From Haemonchus contortus (lineage: Eukaryota > Nematoda > Chromadorea > Rhabditida > Trichostrongylidae), in contig LS997563.1 of the NCBI GenBank assembly GCA_000469685.2, forward strand, positions 17,778,757 to 17,842,756: a DNA stretch of 64,000 nucleotides, in the 5' to 3' direction. Of the stretch, positions 36,001-42,043 are shown one piece after another. A model generated the notes under the pieces. It was not told the DNA's origin and searched no databases. It saw nothing but the letters and a program-made list of their open reading frames with translations. Position 1 is the stretch's first letter. Each line of letters opens with the position of its first letter. The position numbers and the translations under genes were made by a program.

Positions 36001-36190
36001 TGGCGGTAGACGTGTCCCGTCAAAAGCCACCCTTGGCGTCTGCGTCGTGGCAGACTCTGATTTGGACTCGAGGTCACCTTATACCGATGGAAAATCGCAC
36101 ATGTCAGCGCTCTCTGAAAGTCAGACAACTCCAACCGCAAAGGATGCTTTCCACGCAGACTCCCCAGAAGATCAGATAGACTCAAGTTAG
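4358..36190 (+). CDS. ABCA-family ABC transporter, C-terminal half (5' end outside window)
   Basis: This is the second half of a full-size ABCA-type lipid transporter (the family of human ABCA1 and C. elegans CED-7/ABT proteins), which acts in membranes and uses ATP to move or flip lipids. I joined 19 exons by homology and intron phase: 4358-4567, 5754-5859, 5918-6085, 7813-7947, 10470-10570, 11440-11539, 16526-16627, 16720-16847, 16937-17077, 21394-21535, 23036-23126, 23212-23314, 23377-23503, 23559-23639, 26765-26869, 27933-28053, 28105-28238, 35774-35881, 35942-36190. Every junction keeps phase. The total of 2452 nt leaves one leading base plus 816 codons and a TAG stop. Order: extracellular loop (residues 1-170), membrane helices (175-395), linker (398-445), ATPase domain (446-700), C-terminal tail (to 816). 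The least certain joins are the acceptors at 7813 (AAATAG) and 21394. The N-terminal half (TMD1-NBD1) must lie before base 1. The exact ortholog is not determined. Confidence 0.88.
4568..5753. other. ABCA intron
   Basis: The intron lies between two phase-compatible ABCA exons. Short frames at 4830-5250 show no recognisable protein. 5450-5540 has a loose likeness to the 3' part of the tRNA-derived SINEs at 43.7 and 44.3 kb (CGCCACTAC..., GGCGCGTCGAC). Confidence 0.5.
6225..6308 (-). repeat. SINE fragment with tRNA-like B box
   Basis: Read on the minus strand this gives GGGTTCGAGTTC, a Pol III B box, and then TTCGCCAACCTCGCGAG, matching the head and body of the complex SINE seen at 29596 and 52085. 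It is cut at a TA where the next mariner begins. Confidence 0.6.
6310..7330 (+). mobile_element. Decayed mariner element (left end at TA, right end lost)
   Basis: The left end TTAGGTTGATCAAAAAATC follows a TA at 6308-6309. Transposase pieces are readable in shifting frames: [28 protein letters not shown] debris, DANKHHAVWL-like remnants near 6820, [11 protein letters not shown] near 6960, [13 protein letters not shown] near 7060, [13 protein letters not shown] near 7170 and [11 protein letters not shown] near 7245. Several frameshifts and stops make it dead. No matching right inverted repeat was found. Confidence 0.75.
7813..17077 (+). CDS. ABCA exons: second transmembrane domain
   Basis: Six exons (7813-7947, 10470-10570, 11440-11539, 16526-16627, 16720-16847, 16937-17077) encode the membrane helices. 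Hydrophobic stretches include [58 protein letters not shown] and [19 protein letters not shown]. They are followed by the diagnostic [20 protein letters not shown] block (ABCA1 has FPHFCLGRGLIDM) and a final helix [14 protein letters not shown]. Spacing from HPL in the previous exon to FVPC is 32 residues, against 31 in ABCA1, which supports the phase-0 acceptor at 7813 over the nearer TTTTTCAG. Introns in this part hold a 148-bp tandem duplication, MITE and mariner debris (8.2-9.7 kb) and a full-length mariner (13959-15221). Confidence 0.87.
8181..8476. repeat. Recent 148-bp tandem duplication
   Basis: Two adjacent copies (8181-8328 and 8329-8476) begin ATGGCATTTCGCCAACCTG and end GTTTCTACAACGTGTGTTGA. 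They differ at only a couple of positions (ACCAGC/ACTAGC, GGGGCAG/GGAGCAG), so the event is young. They lie in an ABCA intron and are not coding. Confidence 0.93.
8813..9420 (+). mobile_element. MITE copy A, right end lost
   Basis: Begins AAAGGCACGGTTCACGATAA, the terminal repeat of the abundant MITE family in this window. The body matches the copy at 62837-63492 (CAGACGAGTGCTGAGGCGAT, CTGATCGCCGAG, CTTCGCCTTCATCGCACTAT). It runs into a mariner remnant at about 9420 and has no right terminus. Confidence 0.8.
9425..9685 (-). pseudogene. Mariner transposase fragment
   Basis: The minus strand reads [36 protein letters not shown] and [20 protein letters not shown], corresponding to the region after the first catalytic aspartate and to the third catalytic block of a mariner transposase. 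The middle (DNARPH) block is deleted. The open frame continues into the adjacent MITE, so its 169-residue length is chimeric. Confidence 0.75.
9690..10469. other. ABCA intron, nothing recognised
   Basis: Intron sequence before the ABCA exon at 10470. I see no exon, RNA gene or named repeat in it. Confidence 0.5.
10571..11439. other. ABCA intron with an unexplained minus-strand frame
   Basis: Between ABCA exons. The minus strand has a 97-residue open frame (11006-10713) with a regular composition ([20 protein letters not shown]). I do not recognise it and found no splice partners. Confidence 0.3.
11540..12820. other. ABCA intron
   Basis: A 148-residue open frame at 11916-12362 and another at 12362-12727 are present. 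They match no family I know and lack gene structure, so I leave them uncalled. Confidence 0.4.
13010..13180 (+). mobile_element. MITE fragment (right end)
   Basis: The sequence TCGCCACCGATGTATTG, ACACTTTCGCTTTCCAG and the terminus TACTGTGCCCTC match the right end of the MITE copy at 60110-60616 (CACCACCGATGTACTCC...GAACTGTGCCTT). Confidence 0.6.
13959..15221 (-). mobile_element. Full-length mariner element
   Basis: Terminal repeats TTAGGTTGTTCGGAAAGGAA at the left and the mirror TTCCTTTCCGAACAACCTAA at the right are nearly perfect over 26 bp. TA dinucleotides flank it at 13957-13958 and 15222-15223. At 1263 bp it is full length for a mariner. It sits in an ABCA intron in the opposite orientation to the host gene. 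Confidence 0.95.
14031..15029 (-). pseudogene. Mariner transposase, frameshifted
   Basis: Read on the minus strand, the DNA-binding part starts [20 protein letters not shown] (15029 downward) and continues through [14 protein letters not shown]. It then shifts frame near 14860 into [39 protein letters not shown] and the first catalytic block [12 protein letters not shown]. Another shift near 14450-14290 leads to [19 protein letters not shown] at the C-terminal end. At least two frameshifts make it non-functional, although the element ends remain intact and could be mobilised by another transposase. Confidence 0.87.
15334..15373. repeat. Perfect 19-bp inverted repeat with 2-base spacer
   Basis: AGTCTTTATGTAGCTGAAC, then GG, then its exact reverse complement. 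It would form a stable hairpin in DNA or RNA. It lies in an ABCA intron just outside the mariner. Confidence 0.95.
15845..15985 (-). repeat. Reverse copy of the ATTACGACC repeat block
   Basis: Phrases such as GATAACACCATTATCTGATG and CGCGAATGATATCGA are the reverse complement of the block at 29100-29225 (CATCTGATAATGGTGTTATC, CGATATCATTCGCG). Confidence 0.6.
17078..19120. other. ABCA intron, mostly unclassified
   Basis: The first part of a 4.3-kb intron. It contains a (TA)n palindrome at 18020-18058 and a short hairpin, TGTCCTTATGCA...TGCATAAGGACA, at about 17975-18005. No exon recognised. Confidence 0.5.
19125..19292 (-). repeat. Reverse copy of the ATTACGACC repeat block
   Basis: Contains ATTACCATTATCAAATGTC, AGCGGTCGGATG, ATGAATGATATCAAAG and GGGTAGCGGTCGTAA, the reverse complement of the blocks at 2154-2327 and 29054-29230. 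Confidence 0.6.
19540..20330. repeat. Degenerate tandem array, about 6 units of 100-140 bp
   Basis: Each unit has GTGGGCGGAGTCC-type core, CACCTACCATTAGTG, CCCATCCTGCC and AAATTTGAACGACC-type tail. One spacer is a (GACA)n-like tract at 19936-19966. The same unit appears in reverse at 28540-28740. Unit divergence rules out a young satellite. Confidence 0.8.
20505..20570. repeat. (TA)n microsatellite
   Basis: Long alternating TA tracts directly follow TATATATAGTAAGGATAGC, a phrase that also ends the related repeat near 52540-52560. Confidence 0.9.
20571..21393. other. ABCA intron, nothing recognised
   Basis: End of the 4.3-kb intron before the linker exon at 21394. A good donor-like CAA|GTGAGT occurs at about 21226, but I found no exon to go with it. 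Confidence 0.4.
21394..28238 (+). CDS. ABCA exons: second nucleotide-binding domain (NBD2)
   Basis: Eight exons encode a complete ABC ATPase. The exon 21394-21535 is the linker ([18 protein letters not shown]...). 23036-23126 gives [19 protein letters not shown], and 23212-23314 completes Walker [17 protein letters not shown]. 23377-23503 has the Q-loop region [20 protein letters not shown]. 23559-23639 carries the ABC signature LSGGTK, and 26765-26869 Walker [17 protein letters not shown]. 27933-28053 holds the H-loop [20 protein letters not shown]. 28105-28238 gives [19 protein letters not shown], matching the ABCA GSVQHLKNRFGDGYTI block. All catalytic motifs are intact, so the ATPase should work. 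Intron 23640-26764 contains a decayed LINE on the opposite strand. Confidence 0.92.
21536..23035. other. ABCA intron, nothing recognised
   Basis: Open frames such as 22256-22618 on the minus strand have no recognisable domain. The flanking exons join in phase without any exon from here. Confidence 0.45.
24080..25060 (-). mobile_element. Decayed LINE (second RTE-like family), reverse transcriptase remnant
   Basis: The minus strand, read from 25060 down, gives [45 protein letters not shown] and, near 24280, SEYVYHGR. These correspond to the RT blocks WKTSKTVLLYKKGD.HDIGNYRP, GFRKGFSTTDHIHT and the later SYVYLGR region of nematode RTE-type elements. Frames shift and stops abound. It belongs to a different family from the RTE at 30411, whose matching blocks read differently. 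Confidence 0.7.
25061..26764. other. ABCA intron, nothing recognised
   Basis: Lies between the signature exon and the Walker B exon. A 70-residue frame at 25665-25877 matches no family I know. Confidence 0.4.
27247..27758 (+). mobile_element. MITE copy (G), both ends present
   Basis: Left end GGGACAGTTCACGGTGAT, right end TCATCGTGAATTGTGCCTCC. The body shares GGGTATTCGGACGAGAC and CTTCCACTGTCGC-type phrases with the other copies. It sits in the intron just before the ABCA H-loop exon. Confidence 0.8.
28385..28770 (-). repeat. Reverse copies of the GT-rich and GGGCGG repeat units
   Basis: Contains ATCCTACTTTATATAAATAG, GGTGTGTCTGTTGGTGTGTC, CCTAGAACGTTCAAATTC and CACTAATGGCAGGTAACAGG, which link the family at 1319-1557 with the array at 19540-20330. 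Confidence 0.65.
29054..29230 (+). repeat. ATTACGACC repeat block
   Basis: ATTACGACCGCTACCCAG, then TCGATATCATTCGCGAC and ACATCTGATAATGGTGTT, shared with 2154-2327 and, reversed, with two other sites in the window. Confidence 0.65.
29408..30334 (-). mobile_element. MITE copy H, split by a SINE and abutting a foldback element
   Basis: Begins AAAGGTACAGTTTACGATCA and follows, base block by base block, the reverse complement of the copy at 62837-63492. Shared blocks include AGTGAAGGCGAGAAAAGTGC, GTCGTTGCGTACGTG, AACGCTAGTAACAGCGAAA and CGCCTCGGCACTCGTCTGAC. The match is interrupted at about 29596-29925 by a SINE. It stops at TTCCTGTTAGCCCTG (30334), exactly where the foldback begins, about 80 bp short of the expected MITE end. 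Confidence 0.8.
29596..29925 (+). mobile_element. Complex tRNA-derived SINE inserted in a MITE
   Basis: The tRNA-like part (about 29806-29872) has an A-box-like ATAGTGTAAGGGATAGAGC and a perfect B box GGGTTCGAGTCCC. The body (GATCGCCAACCTTATGAGAC, CGCACTGCGGCG, ACATCAAGTCGAAACAAG) recurs at 52085-52300 and 52565-52800. The phrase AT.GATCGCCAACCTTNTG occurs at both ends as a direct repeat. The MITE sequence resumes on the far side. Confidence 0.75.
30394..30410. repeat. Left target-site duplication of the RTE
   Basis: GGGGCATGAGGACTGAG. The matching copy at 33563-33579 reads GGGGCATGAGCACTGAG. The undisturbed right arm of the foldback shows that C at position 11 is the original base. Confidence 0.9.
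30411..30488 (+). promoter_or_regulatory. tRNA-like head with Pol III A and B boxes
   Basis: GCAGGGATAGCCGAGTGG contains a consensus A box (TAGCCGAGTGG), and GCGAGTTCGATCCCTGC holds a B-box-like GTTCGATCC. The first seven bases, GCAGGGA, pair with TCCCTGC at the 3' side as an acceptor stem, with a long variable arm of the Leu/Ser class between. The same segment is present in the decayed copy at 103-165, so it is part of the element. Confidence 0.75.
30560..33541 (+). pseudogene. RTE polyprotein: APE endonuclease + reverse transcriptase, one in-frame stop
   Basis: A single long frame from the first in-frame ATG (30560), open upstream to 30425, to the TAA at 33539-33541. An apurinic-type endonuclease occupies about 30715-31450 ([44 protein letters not shown]). 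The reverse transcriptase occupies about 32090-32830 ([44 protein letters not shown], and YADD at 32774-32785). The C-terminus has [20 protein letters not shown] and [10 protein letters not shown], typical of RTE elements. One in-frame TAA at 31562-31564 separates the two enzymes; the reading frame is otherwise unbroken. It is probably a young copy killed by a single change, unless the stop is read through or RT is started internally. Confidence 0.93.
33563..33579. repeat. Right target-site duplication of the RTE
   Basis: GGGGCATGAGCACTGAG, 16 of 17 identical to 30394-30410, directly after the AGAAGAAGAAGAA tail of the retrotransposon. Confidence 0.9.
33993..34349 (+). CDS. Unrecognised 118-residue frame inside the foldback element
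   Basis: An open frame beginning in the inner arm and crossing the unique interior of the foldback element (residues include [19 protein letters not shown] and [20 protein letters not shown]). I do not recognise it. It could be a captured gene fragment or chance. There is no splice or promoter evidence. Confidence 0.2.
   Translation: MVVTRTSQAHLYKPLEFVVWSAISGGASRLHAPKSIKVPLKFTLNKCCNGGPEPYGSYLMGAVLDLVRQCKDNRIPDPDLPLGVHYGLLWENQSDSLSIHLLAEASMSIRLDIKSCQP
34440..34610 (+). mobile_element. 5'-truncated RTE 3' end within the foldback
   Basis: Phrases GGCAGGACACGAACAAGAAG, GACGGCG/CAACGGCGCGAGAT and CAACGCTAGGGTAGAAAAGG align with the last 150 bp of the RTE at 33420-33560. This is an older insertion that already belonged to the foldback interior. 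Confidence 0.75.
35514..35690. mobile_element. Foldback element of the GGCTGCTTTCATAGTC family
   Basis: The left end GGCTGCTTTCATAGTCCGCC is followed by GC-rich GCCGGCG repeats and GGAGGCAGTGCTAGGG. An inner hairpin has perfect 19-bp arms at 35603-35621 and 35643-35661 (ACAGTCCACGCCCCTTCGA and its mirror). The right end is eroded (GGGACTATTTCATAG). Confidence 0.75.
35774..36190 (+). CDS. ABCA exons: C-terminal regulatory tail and stop
   Basis: Two exons (35774-35881 and 35942-36190) end the transporter. The first reads [20 protein letters not shown]. The second begins [17 protein letters not shown], the family's conserved SVSQTTLDQVFVNFAKDQ block after NBD2, and ends in a Ser/Asp-rich tail finishing DQIDSS before TAG at 36188. 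The donor at 35882 (GTCCGC) is weak, but phase and length fit. These exons lie beyond a 7.5-kb intron that is filled with nested transposons. Confidence 0.9.
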
Positions 36191-36545
36191 AATGCCTCTA
36201 TTACTCCTTCTTAATGACAGTAAAAATGGATGTTGTAAAATCGTTCGAATGGCTTAAATAACTTTACACTAATCGTGCCAATTTAAATACTTGAATTGTA
36301 CTGTGATTATTTCAAACAGTATTGTTGCACAATATAACATTTATCAAGAAATTGCCTATATACAGCATATTAAAGATTGTAAAAGAAACTTGTCTTTTGT
36401 TTTCGCGATTTTTCCTTTATAAAGCTAAGAGATAATGATTCATATTGATAAGTCATCATTCAAATATTATATGTTGGGTCTCTATCTTTCGATGTACGTT
36501 CAAAGGAAACAACGATGTAGAACGTCGTCAGACCCGTCTTGTTTA
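36191..36545. other. 3' flank of the ABCA gene
   Basis: AT-rich 3' UTR and downstream sequence with one ATTAAA at 36369. No other feature. Confidence 0.5.
36369..36374 (+). terminator. Possible poly(A) signal (ATTAAA) of the ABCA gene
   Basis: ATTAAA lies about 180 bases after the ABCA stop codon in AT-rich sequence. No AATAAA was seen nearer, so this is only a candidate. Confidence 0.3.
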
Positions 36546-36546
36546 C

Positions 36547-37053
36547 AGGCACAGTTCACGTTAAAAATGGCTCGTACCCCGCTAGGATGAACCTATGGCT
36601 CCCCTGTATACCATATGTGGCGCTGTTGTGGGGAAACGGCTTAGATAGGGTGTTTTAAAGGGTTCAAAAATTGCCTTATGTGTATGCGCGGACGAGTTTC
36701 AACGGCATTGTAGAGGCTGGCATTCAAAATGTAGCCCATAAAGGAAGTTCAAATTACTTGTCAACTTGTCATGGCCCATGGCGACAGTGAAAGGGTATTC
36801 TGGACAGTTCTAGCATGATATAGTCAGCTCTTGACGCAGCTGCAAAAACTGGAATCTCGTCCAAATATCTCTTCTATGTCATTTCCGTCATGGTAATCTC
36901 ATACAACCGATGTTTCCTCTACTTTCAAGGAGCCTTATTTTTCACAAAATTGTGGATTTTCTCGCCTCCTTCATCACCGGTCCACTATTCTCAACCAATA
37001 CTTCCGCCTTTCGACTTAAAATGTGCCCCAAAATTACCGTAAACTGTGCCTTT
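36547..37053 (+). mobile_element. MITE copy (F), both ends present
   Basis: Left AGGCACAGTTCACGTTAAAA, right TTACCGTAAACTGTGCCTTT. The body has the family phrases GGGTATTCTGGACAG and TTTCACAAAATTGTGG-type sequence. About 507 bp, just downstream of the ABCA gene. Confidence 0.85.
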
Positions 37054-37542
37054 AACGCAAATGGATTCTTTTCAGATGAAATTGAAGCTCATGAATAGGC
37101 TTCTCTAGCAACCTCGATTTTTTTTTTGGTTGTTCTTGCAACAATGCTTCTTTCCACTTCGTAACATTCATTCGGCGCCTTCGCATGGCCGCTGTTCTTG
37201 TTAGTCGTCCTGATTTTTTTATGTCTACATTCATCTTATGCCGCCAACTTCACCTCGACATGATCTTTCTTAAGTTTATCCCATCACCTCTTTTTTTCTC
37301 CTCGTAATCACCTCCTGTGAGCTTCGAACTTCATTGCTTCTCTTATTAAGTGATTCTCAGTGCGTGTCCATACCATCGCAGATGCTCCCCTCTCATCTTT
37401 AGCTGGACAGGACTATTTGCATGGTTGTGCTAATGACTTCGTCTCTGATCCCTTACAGTCGCAGCCAACCACAGCTCCACCTCCACAATTCATTCCCGCT
37501 GGGTAAAGTTGCCTGTCATGTCTTTTGGCTTAGGAGAACGTC

Positions 37543-37813
37543 CGTTGCGCGTGTCCGTCGAAAGTAGGTCGCCCGCCCACTTCGCGCGCGGCGCACCCCA
37601 CTGAGGTCTCGAGACGACGTTGCAGTACCACCAAGTGTCAATAAAGCGTACGATTTGCATCTGTCCGTGCCATCTTCTCTTTAGGCCGGCTGCCGTGGGC
37701 CAAGCGCAAATCGCATGCCCCTCTGACAACTGCGACATTCGTCAAGTATCGCGGGCTGACCTGCCGCATGCGACGGCTGCGGCGTGACCTAATTTCGACG
37801 GACACGCGCAACG
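37543..37813. mobile_element. MITE with CGTTGCGCGTGTCCGTCGAA ends
   Basis: Terminal inverted repeats of about 28 bp (CGTTGCGCGTGTCCGTCGAA, then A.TAGGTC) bound 271 bp of GC-rich, non-coding sequence. It splits the dead RTE. Confidence 0.85.
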
Positions 37814-38378
37814 AAACGCACCCTTTGGTTTAGGGCCAGTCCTCGCTTCCGTAGAACATCGTGAGCTTAAACACTACTCTCTTTATCTTTATCTTGAGCT
37901 TTTTAGAGCACGTCGATTAAATGCCGTTGGACTCTTCCCATTTCGTTAATGCTGCGTTTTTGATACCTTCCTTCACAGTCTGCTAAGCTACCAGCAGCCG
38001 TTAGACCACTACTCAGGTACTGGAAGTCTTCGACGGTATCGATGCAATCCTGAGGCATTATTGGTTTATCGTGAGAAGTGGCACTGCGCGGTTCATTAAC
38101 TGACGTCCATTACTGGCCTTTTTCTGTCTCCCATGCAGCTTGTCGAGTTCTTGCATATTCTCCGTTATCCATGTGATATCATCATCGTAGAGTGAAGCCT
38201 TTGAATGTCCATCTGTCAGTTATTACGATGAAACTCAGAATAGCAAAGAGAAGTAACCGTCTTAGTGCTGATTTTTGAGAAAACCGACCGTGATGTTTAC
38301 TACTTCTGTTAGGCTTTGAGGGGTGCGTACAGCGGCTCACGATCAGACATACCGCATATGTCTTTGACTAGGGCGATT

Positions 38379-39041
38379 GGCTGCTTTCATAGTCCGCCGG
38401 CCGGCCGGCGTGCACGAGGCAGGGCTAGGGGGGGAGGGTAACGGAACTTCTCCCCTATCGCGGCATTCTCCCTTGCGGCATGCGGCAAATGTCACTGCAA
38501 TTACCGTACTCACCCGCCTCCCGCCAGTCGATAGGACGCGATATTTTTCCTTGACTGGCTTGCTTTTATATTGGACTTTATCGTTTTTTCTTCTGTTTCT
38601 TTTTAGTTTTCATGTTTGTTAGACTTGATTAATTAAAAAGACTCCTCCTATATAAACGACGATAAAGACCGCATTGGAATTGAAAAGAGCGGCCAGCCCA
38701 TTCAAATAATTGAAAGACTCTCTACCTCACGAATTGCACGCTCCAATCTTCCATCGCAATCCTGCGATAGGCGGCGGGTGCAGCGTGTGCGACGCCGTGT
38801 TAGGGGAGAAGTTCCCGGACCCCCAGGGCGGAGGAGGGCGGCAGACGGTCGGTCAGCCCCTCGAAGGGCTGGAAACAAGGATAGACAAGATCAAAAACCA
38901 TTCGCACGAGCCCCTGGTTGTTTGGTTTTTGATCTTGTTCTTCTTTGCTTTCAACCCCTCAACCGACCGTCTGCCGCGCTCCTCCGCCTAGCACTGCCTC
39001 GTGCTCGCCGGCCGGCCGGCCGGCGGACTATGGAAGCAGCC
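38379..39041. mobile_element. Foldback element, 663 bp, with ATT target duplication
   Basis: Ends GGCTGCTTTCATAGTCCGCC and its mirror GGCGGACTATGGAAGCAGCC, flanked by ATT (38376-38378 and 39042-39044). Inner arms also pair: GGCGGAGGAGGGCGGCAGAC with GTCTGCCGCGCTCCTCCGCC, and ACAAGATCAAAAACCA with its mirror. Same family as 2891-2948 and 35514-35690. Inserted in the dead RTE. Confidence 0.88.
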
Positions 39042-39879
39042 ATTGGGTGCTCTGCATCACTTCATTAGTGGGACGATTCTCAGAAGGCTGATCACAGTGG
39101 AAGCCAAAATGCTTAAATTGCAGGATTGACCCGTCTTTTGATACTTCTGCCCCACCTGTCCACTTACGGAGATGGCGGCTGTTTCTCATCTTCAAACCAC
39201 GAAGCCGGACTGTTTCTATGAGCTCGAAATAAGTCCCTTTATCCTTATGTCCTCTAGTCACACGTACATTTTGATGGTATTTACCAGTAATCTAACCCCA
39301 CGGTAGCTGGTTGCAAGACTCCATCGCAACCCACTTCTTCGTGATAACGGGAATGACAGCACTTGCACCATGTGTGCGACATTCTTCCTTTATAGTTATG
39401 TACAGTATTAACGAGAGCTCTCCGAGCGCCTTTCACGCTTTGAATAGTACCCTATCTGCACCAGTCGCCAATCGCTTTCCTGACCTGCCTCTTCTCTGAT
39501 TCTCGACACACTTAATCACTTGCTGTCACCTCTCTTTGGAGCTAACACACGATTAAATTCTTCGTTTAAGAGCTCCCAAAGTATTCTTTTCACTCCCTCT
39601 TGCCTTCTGTAGACTTCCTTACCATCAAACTTCTCCCACAGAGCGTCCATTTCCGCATTCTTTGCCTCTGCTACTCCAGCCATGGCAAGATTCTTGGATA
39701 GTCCCGTAGACAGCTAGATCATTTGTAACTCTTTACTCTTGCTAACACTTGTATGAAGGTTCTCCTTTCTACAGCCCTTATTTTACCGTCCCAAAGCAAC
39801 ACTATCAACAACACGACTCCACCGAATCCATTTCAAGTCTTTCCCACCGTTTTCTCCTCACATTGTAGGATAACCCTCA

Positions 39880-40330
39880 CAGTGTTGCTCCAGGTCTACT
39901 GCATTTTTTATTGGAGATCTGGGTATAGGGTTCGTTGGCACAGCTACCCCTCTAAAGAGCGTTCCATGAAGGAATTGTTCAAGGGCACCAAATCCGCGTG
40001 GTCATGGAGTTATGCGATGTCTGAGAGCTACATAAACGCGCCCCTCACGTCCTGACAGAAGCATTCACAGTTGGTTTTCACGTGTGACCAGCGCAGCACG
40101 ATTCCTGCCGCTTCTCCTAAAACGGAATCTCATTACAAAAGAGTGGCATATGAACCTTTGAAGACTATCCTCTACGCTGGCGATATCACGGATGGCAAAG
40201 AGTAGGTAAAGGCTCTAAAACAAGCTTCTGCGGAGAGTAGGTGAAGACCCAAGACAAGCTGCTATGGTTGCAGCAAACGCTGGCGGAGAAGGGGCAGGGA
40301 TTCAGCTCGTCAGCTCTCTGAGTCGCCCCT
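39880..40330 (+). mobile_element. RTE reverse transcriptase fragment, plus strand
   Basis: GAAGACTATCCTCTACGCTG and CTGGCGGAGAAGGGG match the region around the YADD motif of the RTE at 30411 (32760-32870). The upstream part aligns with 32540-32750. YADD is altered to YAGD and frames are broken. Confidence 0.7.
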
Positions 40331-40602
40331 ACTGTTTTCTGCCGTTATTCTAGATTATATTCCCGATTTCTTTTTCGATGTAATCGTATGTGTTGTATAG
40401 CATACAGCAGCAGAGCGACAGCGACAGAATGACAGAGGTGCTAGGATGGAGGATGGTAACTCAAATATGAAAAAAATGGTCTGTTTCGCTGGTAAAGTAA
40501 TAATTCACTTGATTCGTTTTACAAATTCCTCTATGGACCCTTGCCTACGGTCGTTAAGATAGCTGGCGTGTCCCAATACCTCAAGTGGTGAGTTCCGGGT
40601 TT

Positions 40603-41078
40603 AAAGGCACCGTTTACGATAAATTTAGGGTACCCTTTTTTGACGGGAATTGATAGAATTACTCTAGAATAAAGCGATAACAATGAAAAAAGCGCAAAAA
40701 AAAACGATGAACAAAAAGAAATAGAAAGGGTCAAAAAAGAGCTGGAAAGGGGGGTTGGACGAGTTTCACATTGGAAGAACGGCGGTTAAGGGAGTGTTCG
40801 GGCGAGTGCAGTTAGGCGAAGCAGTGTCTGCAATAGCAGACAACACACCCAAGCAGACAACTTCGCCCAATGCGAAAGTGATGAACGGCAATTAGATTTC
40901 GTAGTCAGCCTAGCGAGGGGCGGAGGCCTCCCGTCCCCCAATGTTCCTGCCCTTATTGTGCCCTATCCAGACCGTTTTCCGACCTCATTCCTGCACAAAT
41001 GGTATCAGAGGGGGCGTCGAATTCAAACCATGTGCAGATCTCCGAAACCATTTTTTTTTTTCGTGAACAGTGCCTTTA
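40603..41078 (+). mobile_element. MITE copy (D)
   Basis: Left AAAGGCACCGTTTACGATAA, right TCGTGAACAGTGCCTTT, flanked by TTA/TAA. About 476 bp, non-coding. Confidence 0.87.
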
Positions 41079-41550
41079 AGCAGTCAGTATGTGCGGATAG
41101 GTCCGCCGAGTTGTAGCATAATCCTTCAAAAGGAGAGCCCTGAATCATGTCGTACTCGGCTTTTACCCGGGTTTTACCCCGTCTACTGCATAAAAACAAA
41201 TGACGTAGACTAGGAGGTAACCGACCGAATTACAAACTTCGATCCAAACACCGTAATCCTGACCTCACCTTTCTACACACCTTACAATGAATCACTTTTC
41301 GCACCTTCTACACTTCCTGATTCGAAGAAAGCTTGACGAGTCGTATTTTCTACAAGCTCCAAACAATGAGTTCGGAAGGAAAAACTCTCAAATAATCGAC
41401 CTCACTGGGTATTTAACCGGCTTCAGGAATGGAAAAGCATGCAAGCATACACATTTACTTGCTTTACACATTATATGAGAACAGTTTTTGCCTTTCCCTA
41501 TTCTTATACAGAAACGAATTATGGAATTGGTGGATTCCGCCTTCCTCTCC

Positions 41551-42043
41551 AAAGGCACAGTTCACGTTAATGTGAACGTGTCCTTTTTAAGTGAAAAACG
41601 TAAGTGCTGATGTAGAACAGTGCATCGGTAGCAAGAAGGCAAGAAAAGCCGGCTACTTCACGAAAAGGCTTTCTAAAAGTAGTGGAACTAGAGGTAGGAG
41701 ATCACCATAAGGGCAATGACATGGAAGGGGTATCCGGACGAGACCAGTGGGTGCAATCGCGCAAAGAGCTGAATATATCAAACGAAAAATCGTTTAAAAC
41801 TGTCCCTGTTGTCGCCAGGGTCATGACCAATTGTTAAAACTTCCTATGTGGGTGGCCCTTGTAAAATACCGCCTGTACAATGCTGTCGAAGCTCGTCCGC
41901 TATGGGTGTGGCATTCACACGCTACAATTTTTCGCCCCTTATTGTGCCCTATCCAAGACGTTTCCCCACCTTATAAGGGGATGCCTCGAAATCACACTAC
42001 GTAGGAAATCTCAGGAACCATTTTTAACGTGAACCGTGCCTTT
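41551..42043 (+). mobile_element. MITE copy (E)
   Basis: Left AAAGGCACAGTTCACGTTAA, right TTAACGTGAACCGTGCCTTT: near-perfect terminal inverted repeats, 493 bp. It shares GGGGTATCCGGACGAGAC with copy G. Confidence 0.9.

Larger units (their letters stand above)
37100..39840 (-). mobile_element. Dead RTE copy on the minus strand, split by two other elements
   Basis: Read on the minus strand from 39780 down, remnants match the RTE protein in order: LAMAGVAEAKNAEMDALWEK (39690), WKALGE near 39430, SYRGVRLL near 39290, a mutated YADD as YDDDITWITENMQEL near 38190, EDFQYLSSGLTAAGSLAD near 38010, LRWYGHALR-like near 37370 and GRLTRTAAMRR near 37190. Stops and frameshifts are many. It is interrupted at 37543-37813 and 38379-39041. 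Confidence 0.8.
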
